A stretch of 6,777 nucleotides of DNA from Chloracidobacterium sp. UBA7659. GTDB taxonomy: Bacteria; Acidobacteriota; Blastocatellia; Pyrinomonadales; Pyrinomonadaceae. The position numbers and the translations under genes are program-made. The notes beneath the pieces were generated by a model that saw nothing but the letters and a program-made list of their open reading frames with translations, made no database searches and was not told the origin of the DNA. The stretch is taken from the NCBI GenBank assembly GCA_002483395.1, contig DLHV01000117.1:9331-16107 (forward strand), read 5' to 3'. Positions 1-5,613 of the stretch are shown here, piece by piece. Position 1 is the stretch's first letter, and the number at the start of each line of letters is the position of its first letter.

Positions 1-1
1 C

Positions 2-787
2 AAGATCGACCGGATCGTTGTGGCTCTGGCGCAGCGTCGCGGGAATTTTCCGACCGAAGTTCTTTTGCGGATGAGTTTGGAAAACAATGTGAGTATAGAG
101 GAATGCGCGTCTTTTTTTGAACGAATCACAGGTCAGGTTCATTTAGACATGCTTCGTCCGTCGTGGCTGATATTTTCCGGACGGACACCAAATACGCGTC
201 TGACGGTCGTTTTTCGTGAAATTGTCAACCGTTGCCTGGCGTTGGCGGGCTTTATTCTGTCACTACCTATCGGCCTTCTCACAGCGATCGCTATTAAGCT
301 CGAATCGAGGGGCGACGTATTCTACAGGCAGGAAAGGGTTGGTAAGAACGGGAGCGTTTTTGAACTGATAAAGTTTCGCTCGATGCATGCTGATGCCGAA
401 GCTGACGGGAGGCCGGTGTGGGCGGCGTCGGATGATGACCGGACGACAGTCGTTGGTAGATTTATTCGAAGAGTCCGGATCGATGAGATTCCGCAATTTT
501 GGAACATTATTAAAGGCGAGATGAGTTTTATCGGCCCGCGTCCAGAACGCCCGCATTTTGTTTCCGAGCTTGCTGAACAGGTACCGTTTTACGAGCACCG
601 CCACCTGGTGGCTCCCGGGCTGACTGGTTGGGCCCAGATCAAATTTCCGTACGGGGCGTCGTTCGAAGACGCGCGGCAAAAATTGCAGTACGACCTTTAC
701 TACATCAAAAATCAATCTTTGGCATTAGACGTGATAATTATATTCGAAACCATTAAGACGGTTTTGTTTGGTAAAGGAGGAAGGTAG
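2..787 (+). CDS. Polyprenyl-phosphate sugar phosphotransferase, exosortase-A/EPS type, 5'-truncated
   Basis: Membrane enzyme expected to transfer a sugar phosphate from a nucleotide sugar to undecaprenyl phosphate, the first committed step of EPS repeat-unit synthesis. The frame is open to the left edge (K-I-D-R-I-V-V before the GTG at 20), so that GTG is an internal valine and the N-terminal part lies outside the window. Visible in order: the end of a regulatory/linker region with the phrase LRPSWLIFSG; one hydrophobic segment with an internal proline (about 236-294), probably the membrane-embedded helix; KFRSM (371-385); the IDEIPQFWN segment (479-505) with the Asp-Glu pair that is catalytic in PglC-type enzymes; GPRPERP (533-553); GLTGWAQI (617-640); KLQYDLYYIKN; and a C-terminal LFGKGGR. 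This matches the bacterial sugar transferase family and, from memory of its consensus, the XrtA/PEP-CTERM-associated subgroup (TIGR03013-like). All expected catalytic motifs are intact. The family is secure; the sugar and the exosortase link are inferred. Confidence 0.93.
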   Translation, partial: KIDRIVVALAQRRGNFPTEVLLRMSLENNVSIEECASFFERITGQVHLDMLRPSWLIFSGRTPNTRLTVVFREIVNRCLALAGFILSLPIGLLTAIAIKLESRGDVFYRQERVGKNGSVFELIKFRSMHADAEADGRPVWAASDDDRTTVVGRFIRRVRIDEIPQFWNIIKGEMSFIGPRPERPHFVSELAEQVPFYEHRHLVAPGLTGWAQIKFPYGASFEDARQKLQYDLYYIKNQSLALDVIIIFETIKTVLFGKGGR

Positions 788-800
788 ATCGCGGCCAAAA

Positions 801-842
801 TTGTATATTATTAGAGTCGATAAATCGAATATAATCGATAAA
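801..842 (+). promoter_or_regulatory. Candidate promoter with flanking TCGATAAA direct repeats
   Basis: This AT-rich part of the 87-base gap before the export gene holds a perfect TATAAT at 830-835. The best -35 candidate is poor (TTATTA at 808-813, 16-base spacer). Two copies of TCGATAAA, at 817-824 and 835-842, are 18 bases apart start to start and bracket the -10. The first also forms the inverted repeat TCGAT-AA-ATCGA (817-828). This could be a promoter with an operator, allowing the export gene to be expressed apart from the gene upstream. It rests on pattern only, and chance in AT-rich DNA is possible. Confidence 0.35.
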
Positions 843-874
843 ATAGAGTGTCATAGCGAATTGAAGAGGGAAAG

Positions 875-1588
875 ATGATGTCCACAGAATTACTGCATAA
901 GTCGGTTTGTGTTTTGGCCTGCCTGTTTGTCTTTGGGCTCGGCGTCTTGGCGCAGAAACCCCAGAACATAGAGGTTTCAGAGGAAGAGGCGGCGATCCTA
1001 CCGTATTACAACAATTACCTAAAGGAATATCATCTTGGGCCGGAGGATGTGATTTCAGTCGAGGTATTTGGCGAGGCGAACTACTCAAAGGCTGGTATTG
1101 TGATCCCTCCGACGGCGCGGATATCCTATCCGCTCATTCCGGGAGGCATCTTTGTCGGCGGAAAAACGACTGAACAAGTGACGGCTGAGATCAGGAAAAA
1201 ACTTGACGAGTATATCATCGACCCCCAGGTAACCGTCACGCTGGATAAGGTCGGATCGGCGCGTTACAGCGTGATGGGCAAAGTCGGTACGCCGGGCGTA
1301 AAGGTGATGAATCACCGTTACAACATCTATGAGGCGATCGCCGAAGCCGGTGGATTTTCTAAGGACGGTGACAAGAAGAGGGTTGTTCTTCTTAGGCTTA
1401 ATTTGCAGGGAGGATTTTCACAAACTGTCATCAACTTTGAAAAGGTGATGAATGGAAAGGCAGACCTGCCTTACCTGATACCGGGTGACCAGATCATTGT
1501 GCCCGAAAAAAGGTGGAATTTGACCAAGGTCCTGGACGCGGTCGGTAAGGCGAGTGCTATTCGAATACTTTTTGGAACTCCATTTTAG
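875..1588 (+). CDS. Short Wza-like polysaccharide export protein (Poly_export + SLBB)
   Basis: Predicted periplasmic/outer-membrane polysaccharide export (OPX) protein of 237 residues that would form or line the exit channel for the EPS. Residues 1-26 look like a signal peptide: a positive N-end (His-Lys), a hydrophobic core VCVLACLFVFGLGV, and a probable cleavage after VLA26 before QK. A Poly_export (PF02563-like) domain spans about 50-124, opening with LGPEDVISVEVFGE. One SLBB-type domain spans about 130-185 (YSVMGKVGTPG), closed by IPGDQIIVPE (202-211). Classical Wza is about 380 residues with more than one SLBB-like domain and a C-terminal membrane helix; here only about 26 residues follow (212-237), so this is a short OPX form. 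GAAGAGGG at 863-870 serves either ATG 875 or the adjacent ATG 878; spacing (7 bases) slightly favours 878. It follows the sugar phosphotransferase, a usual EPS neighbour. Confidence 0.9.
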   Translation: MMSTELLHKSVCVLACLFVFGLGVLAQKPQNIEVSEEEAAILPYYNNYLKEYHLGPEDVISVEVFGEANYSKAGIVIPPTARISYPLIPGGIFVGGKTTEQVTAEIRKKLDEYIIDPQVTVTLDKVGSARYSVMGKVGTPGVKVMNHRYNIYEAIAEAGGFSKDGDKKRVVLLRLNLQGGFSQTVINFEKVMNGKADLPYLIPGDQIIVPEKRWNLTKVLDAVGKASAIRILFGTPF

Positions 1589-1670
1589 TTATTGATGTGT
1601 GAACAGAGATATTCTGATGAGGCCAAAGACCCGTCCGTGATATGGTTCAGCAGGGTTATCGATAGCGACT

Positions 1671-2639
1671 ATGAACTTTCATAAGATAATTCTGGCTTCA
1701 CTCCTTAGCATCTTCTTTTCACTGACTGTATTCGCCGACTGGAAGAAGCAGGATTCCGGGACGCTCGCATGGCTGCATTCCATTTATTTCGCTGATCACG
1801 ACAACGGTTGGGTAGTCGGTGGCAACGGTACGCTATTGTCGACAAGAGACGGCGGCCGGACGTGGATGAAAGAGAAGACAACAACCGGAGATACATTTCG
1901 TGACGTCTACTTTTCGGATCGGAGGAACGGCTGGATTCTGTGTGATCGCGGTATTTATGGGAATGCTCCACCGTCGTATTTGATCAAGACTACAAACGGC
2001 GGCAAGGACTGGAAGGCGATCGACTTCGGAGACGGAAGGGAGCGAATGGTTCGTTTCTTCTTCGCACCGGACGGAACCGGTTTTTCGATCGGTGAGGGCG
2101 GCATCATCCTGCGAATGCAGGATGACGGAAAACCCTGGAAAAGCTCACCGTTGCCGGTTCGATATCTGATGCTTGACGGGCTTTTTACTGACGACTCTAA
2201 TGGCTTTTTGGTGGGCGCGGGCGGGACGATTCTCGCCACCACCGATGGCGGATCGAGCTGGAGCGAGCTGAGGTTTGCCGAAAGCAGAAATCGGCCAAAG
2301 CTCAACGCGGTATATTTTCACGATCGAAAAACGGGTTGGGCCACTGGCAATCAAGGTAAGATCTATTCGACGAACGACGGTGGAAAGCTCTGGCGTGAAC
2401 AGGTGACGGGCGTCGCTTCAGACCTTTTCGACATCGCCTTTGCTGATTCAATGGTTGGATTTGCGGTCGGTGACAACGGAACGATCTTGCGAACCAGGAA
2501 TGCAGGAGCCATCTGGACAATCGAGCGGACGGGCACCAGACACAAGTTAGGAAGAGTTTCAATTAACGGAACGCAAGGATTTGCGATCGGCTTTGGCGGA
2601 ACGATCCTGACTACTGAAATACCAGTGAATGTTAAGTGA
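1671..2639 (+). CDS. Secreted Ycf48-like seven-bladed beta-propeller
   Basis: Exported protein of 322 residues. A signal peptide covers residues 1-22 (N-end NFHK, hydrophobic IILASLLSIFFSLTV, cleavage after VFA22). The rest is a repeat of about 40-45 residues with the pattern 'aromatic-x-D-x-x-x-G-W/F-x-x-G-x-x-G-x-I-L-x-T-x-D/N-G-G-x-x-W'. Blade-end motifs are DGGRTW (60-65), NGGKDW (109-114), DDGKPW (151-156), DGGSSW (192-197), DGGKLW (236-241) and NAGAIW (277-282). A last GGTILTTE (309-316) has no following W strand; that strand is supplied by WKKQDSG (24-30) at the N-terminus, giving a seven-blade ring closed by a velcro strand. This is the BNR/Ycf48 (photosystem II assembly factor-like) fold; in non-phototrophs such proteins have no fixed role. 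No catalytic residues are evident. It sits between the export protein and the amidotransferase, so a role in envelope or EPS assembly is inferred from position only. ATG 1671 is the only plausible start after the in-frame TGA at 1638, but no good ribosome binding site precedes it. Confidence 0.85.
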   Translation: MNFHKIILASLLSIFFSLTVFADWKKQDSGTLAWLHSIYFADHDNGWVVGGNGTLLSTRDGGRTWMKEKTTTGDTFRDVYFSDRRNGWILCDRGIYGNAPPSYLIKTTNGGKDWKAIDFGDGRERMVRFFFAPDGTGFSIGEGGIILRMQDDGKPWKSSPLPVRYLMLDGLFTDDSNGFLVGAGGTILATTDGGSSWSELRFAESRNRPKLNAVYFHDRKTGWATGNQGKIYSTNDGGKLWREQVTGVASDLFDIAFADSMVGFAVGDNGTILRTRNAGAIWTIERTGTRHKLGRVSINGTQGFAIGFGGTILTTEIPVNVK

Positions 2640-2706
2640 TAGCGAACAAGACAGAATTTAAGATCAAGCAGGGTGAGTAGGTCAAAGTGGAAGAAAAGGA
2701 CTTTCA

Positions 2707-4614
2707 ATGTGCGGTATTGTCGGTATAGCTGGCGACTTTCCTCGTGAAGAGTGCCTCTCAATCGTGGGTAAAATGAACCGGGCGATCGAACATCGCGGTC
2801 CGGACGACGATGGCGCTTGGGCTGAGGACGGGTTCGGATTTGGAATGCAGCGTCTGAGCATTATCGATCTGGCCGGCGGCCATCAGCCGATGTGGGACGA
2901 ACCGTCCGGGATCGGACTCGTTTTTAACGGTGAAATCTACAATTACAAATCACTGCGAACGAAGATCGATTCAACGCTGCACTTGAACTGGACCACCGAA
3001 AGCGATACCGAAGTGGTACTCAAGAGTCTTGTAAATGGCGGTGAAAATAGCATTGACGACTGGAACGGCATGTTTGCTGTTGCGTCGTGGGATCAGAAGA
3101 AGAAAAGCCTGCTGCTCATTCGCGACCGGATGGGTGTAAAGCCGCTCTATTATTTCTGGGATGGGCGGACACTTTTGTTCGCCTCGGAGATCAAGGCATT
3201 GCTTGCGTCCGGTCTGGTCGAGAGGCGTATAAACAAACAGGCGATCTGGGATTATCTTACTTATCGTTATGTGCCCGGACCGGAAACGGTGTGGCACCAG
3301 ATCAGAAAATTACCGCCAGGACATCTGTTACGATTCAAACGCAATGGCGAGCCCGAAGAGGTTCGTTACTGGGAATCGGATGTAATTAGCGATGAGTTTA
3401 ATATACGGTCCGAAGACGAAATCGACAGCGAGTTCGCATCGCTTTTCCTTGATGCAGTCGAGTTGCGGCTGGTTGCGTCCGACGTGCCTGTTGGCGTGTT
3501 TCTTAGCGGTGGATTAGATTCAAGCTCGATAGCGGCGGCGGCGGTAGAACTCGGCCATAAGAACTTTCACACTTTTTCCGTAGGGTTCGATGAAGGCGGT
3601 TACTTCTCCGAGCTGCCCTACGCACGACAGGTTGCGGCGCACGTCGGGGCCCAATATCACGAGGTTGTGATCGGCCAAAAACAGTTTATCGACATGCTCC
3701 CGGAGGTTGTGTTTTCCTCGGATGAACCGCTTGCCGATCTTTCGCTTGTTCCCCTTTTGGCCCTGTCGCGATTGGCACGCAAGGACGTAAAAGTCGTGCT
3801 TTCCGGCGAAGGCAGCGATGAGATTTTGGCGGGATATAATTTCGATCGATCGGAACGCGAATTTGCCAGGCTGCGCGTACTTCAGCAGTTTCCAAAGCAG
3901 GCCCTGAGATTAGGAGTTGCGGTTTCGAAGCTCGGATTTCCTGAAGGGCTTCAGCGAAAGGCTGAAAAAGTGGCGAACATTCCGCTCGGAAATTGGAACA
4001 AGATCGCTTTACCGCACATAACGCGCCATTTTAATCAGGTAGAAAAAGGGCAACTTTGGCCGAACGAAAGTCAAAGAGATAGCGAGCGAATAATTGCGGA
4101 ACAATACGCCGCGGCAAGATCGACCGATCCGCTGCAACAGATGCTTTCGGTTTACCAGCGGTCGTGGATGGTCGAAGACCTTCTTATGAAGGCAGACAAG
4201 ACAACCATGGCGGCTTCCTTAGAGGCCCGCACGCCGTTTTTGGATTACCGAATGGTCGAATGGGCAAACCGGCAGCAGAACAGCACCAAAGTAAAACGCA
4301 TCGGTTTCAATAATTACGAGACAAAAAGCGTTCTTAGACGATTTTGTGAAAAGAGACTGCCAAAGTCGATCGTAAACAGGCCTAAACGCGGATTTCCAAG
4401 CCCCGGCAACCGCTGGCTGCAGAATGGATTGGACGGATGGGCACGGGAAACGCTGCTAAGCTCCAACGGTAAACTCACGGAAGTATTTTCCAGGAAAATG
4501 ATCAGTGATCTGATTGAGCAGGCTCGGCTGGGGAAAGGGGACGGCGGTGACCGGGCGTGGATGCTGATTATTCTCGAACTTTGGCTGAGAGTTTGGGATG
4601 CGAACTTGTTGTGA
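2707..4614 (+). CDS. AsnB-type glutamine amidotransferase / asparagine synthase of the EPS locus
   Basis: Class II glutamine amidotransferase fused to an ATP-dependent synthase domain (635 residues). It hydrolyses glutamine and passes ammonia to an adenylated carboxylate. Met removal exposes Cys2 (MCGIVGI), the catalytic nucleophile, which fixes the start; AGGA at 2697-2700 lies 6 bases before it. Glutamine-site residues present are R49 (MQRLSIIDL), NGEIYN (74-79) and D100 (ESDTE). The synthase domain has the ATP pyrophosphatase loop SGGLDSS (267-273), SGEGSDE (366-372), MKADK (494-498) and EARTPFLD (506-513), so both halves look active. Length is well above the roughly 550 residues of E. coli AsnB and close to the exosortase-A-associated amidotransferase group (TIGR03108-like, about 630 as recalled). 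Either it makes free asparagine, or, more likely in this context, it amidates a sugar acid or another EPS component; the acceptor cannot be read from the sequence. The gap to the upstream propeller gene is 67 bases. Confidence 0.92.
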   Translation: MCGIVGIAGDFPREECLSIVGKMNRAIEHRGPDDDGAWAEDGFGFGMQRLSIIDLAGGHQPMWDEPSGIGLVFNGEIYNYKSLRTKIDSTLHLNWTTESDTEVVLKSLVNGGENSIDDWNGMFAVASWDQKKKSLLLIRDRMGVKPLYYFWDGRTLLFASEIKALLASGLVERRINKQAIWDYLTYRYVPGPETVWHQIRKLPPGHLLRFKRNGEPEEVRYWESDVISDEFNIRSEDEIDSEFASLFLDAVELRLVASDVPVGVFLSGGLDSSSIAAAAVELGHKNFHTFSVGFDEGGYFSELPYARQVAAHVGAQYHEVVIGQKQFIDMLPEVVFSSDEPLADLSLVPLLALSRLARKDVKVVLSGEGSDEILAGYNFDRSEREFARLRVLQQFPKQALRLGVAVSKLGFPEGLQRKAEKVANIPLGNWNKIALPHITRHFNQVEKGQLWPNESQRDSERIIAEQYAAARSTDPLQQMLSVYQRSWMVEDLLMKADKTTMAASLEARTPFLDYRMVEWANRQQNSTKVKRIGFNNYETKSVLRRFCEKRLPKSIVNRPKRGFPSPGNRWLQNGLDGWARETLLSSNGKLTEVFSRKMISDLIEQARLGKGDGGDRAWMLIILELWLRVWDANLL

Positions 4615-4656
4615 CCAATCCGCGACGAACGCCCAATCCCAAACCATTTCATTTTA
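4591..4656 (+). terminator. Weak candidate terminator between the convergent blocks
   Basis: GTTTGGGAT (4591-4599), inside the end of the amidotransferase gene, pairs perfectly with ATCCCAAAC (4636-4644). Three further pairs, GCG (4600-4602) with CGC (4630-4632), are possible across a three-base bulge. The 3' arm is followed by a T-rich stretch, CATTTCATTTTATTAT (4645-4660). The loop is long (about 27 bases after the inner pairs) and contains the TGA stop, so this is not a textbook intrinsic terminator. Read on the other strand it has no T tract, so it would act only on the + strand block. Confidence 0.25.
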
Positions 4657-5613
4657 TTATGACCGCAATCGGTCCACTATCGCCCCGATAGCTTTTCTTA
4701 TAGGGGTGCCGAGGTAGAATTCGGCCGCTTCGAGTTCCAGTCGCCTCGCCCCAAATCCCGCTTTGAACTCCTGCAGTCCGAGACTGTCCTTATCTGTTCC
4801 GCCCATATTAAGTATTGTCATCGCTTCATTTTGCAAAAGGCGAGCTGTCTCGTACCAAAGGAATTGCGAAGCGCCGTACTCCAACCCTTCATCCCGGGTT
4901 CCCGACGTCTGAGCGTAGGCACCGGTCGCACCTATCAAGACAAGGATGGAACTCAAAACTTCGCCATTAAGGGACGCCTGATAGATCTCTCCGGCTCTGT
5001 TTTGAATAAACGCAAGCGCGGCATCTTCCTTGATCTCATATCCGATCTCCTCACCGCGTCGCCGACGCCTGCCAAGCGAAGAGTTGGCAATACTCACGTG
5101 GATTTGGCAGGCATCCGGTCCGACTGCCCGCCGTAATTCGAGACCGGCTTCCGTTGCCTTTTTAATACTACGGCGGTTGCGGCGGTTTAACGCGTGCCAA
5201 AGGTCCGTCCCGTCCAGGTCGAGTTGGAACTCGTAGCGGCTAATGCGTGAAGTTTCGCCGTCGAGCTCCGGGATGACGGTCTCGGATGAGCCAAAGGTTT
5301 CGATTTGTAGAATGGAGATCTCCGACGCCCGGCAGAAATCTATCAGACCCTTCCAGAATTCGGTACCTTCCGGCAAAGCGGGCAACGAGGTTATTTCGAG
5401 CCTGCGATTAAGCCTGCCGCTTTTCAAAAAAGCCGTACAAGCCGACAGAATCTTGCCGTCCGATTCCAGAAGCAACGCAAATGGTTCAACACCGCTTAAA
5501 CGAACCGATTCCACGTAAGATGATGTGTAAAACGGATTTTCGGGTGCTAAGGCGGAAATCTGCTCAAAAAGATCTCGAGACGGCTCCGTAACGGCTCGAA
5601 ATTCAACAGGCAT
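4657..5613 (-). CDS. FemAB/GNAT-like acyl- or aminoacyl-transferase
   Basis: Cytoplasmic protein of 318 residues from the start chosen here (MPVEFRAVTE). It resembles the FemAB / BioF2-type GNAT family (PF13480-like), in which two GNAT folds lie in tandem. Seen: NPFYTSSYVESV near the N-terminus (26-37); a first GNAT-like half to about residue 130; the central basic helix LNRRNRRSIKKATEAGLEL (142-160), a hallmark of the family; the YQASLNGEVLSSILVL strand pair (211-226); and the C-terminal EYGASQFLWYETARLL ... LNMGGTDKDSLGLQEFKAGFGA (245-289). An unusual run of five arginines (GRRRRRG, 181-187) lies between the halves. Known members transfer amino acids from tRNA or acyl groups; donor and acceptor are not readable here. 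An in-frame ATG exists at 5784, but it would overlap the preceding gene by 172 bases and add a basic, low-quality segment; the start at 5613 shares one base with the upstream stop and has a better ribosome binding site. Coupled expression with the toroid gene is very likely. Confidence 0.82.
   Translation of the reverse strand: MPVEFRAVTEPSRDLFEQISALAPENPFYTSSYVESVRLSGVEPFALLLESDGKILSACTAFLKSGRLNRRLEITSLPALPEGTEFWKGLIDFCRASEISILQIETFGSSETVIPELDGETSRISRYEFQLDLDGTDLWHALNRRNRRSIKKATEAGLELRRAVGPDACQIHVSIANSSLGRRRRRGEEIGYEIKEDAALAFIQNRAGEIYQASLNGEVLSSILVLIGATGAYAQTSGTRDEGLEYGASQFLWYETARLLQNEAMTILNMGGTDKDSLGLQEFKAGFGARRLELEAAEFYLGTPIRKAIGAIVDRLRS

Noticed and set aside
20..22. GTG as the start of the sugar phosphotransferase
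   Set aside because: The frame is open to base 2 and the residues before it (KIDRIV) continue family-like sequence; the enzyme lacks its N-terminal region in this window, so the gene is truncated by the window edge.
263..715. Long antisense frames such as 263-715, 2363-2761 and 5791-6024
   Set aside because: Each lies over a gene with clear family motifs on the opposite strand, has no recognisable domain of its own and reads like a shadow frame.
773..800. AAAGGAGG at 773-780 as a strong ribosome binding site for an extra small gene
   Set aside because: It encodes the conserved C-terminal GKGGR of the phosphotransferase and no ATG, GTG or TTG follows within normal spacing; the first candidate, TTG 801, is 20 bases away and opens only 25 codons.
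911..922. VLAC in the export protein as a lipoprotein signal (Cys16)
   Set aside because: Leu at -2 is atypical, and the hydrophobic segment continues well past the cysteine, with a better ordinary cleavage site after VLA26.
1592..1615. TTGATG and TATTCT as a promoter for the propeller gene
   Set aside because: The spacing is only 12 bases and both boxes are imperfect.
4661..4674. GACCG-CAAT-CGGTC hairpin as a terminator of the minus-strand block
   Set aside because: It is a five-pair stem inside the last codons of the FemAB-like gene and is followed on the minus strand by an A-rich, not T-rich, stretch.
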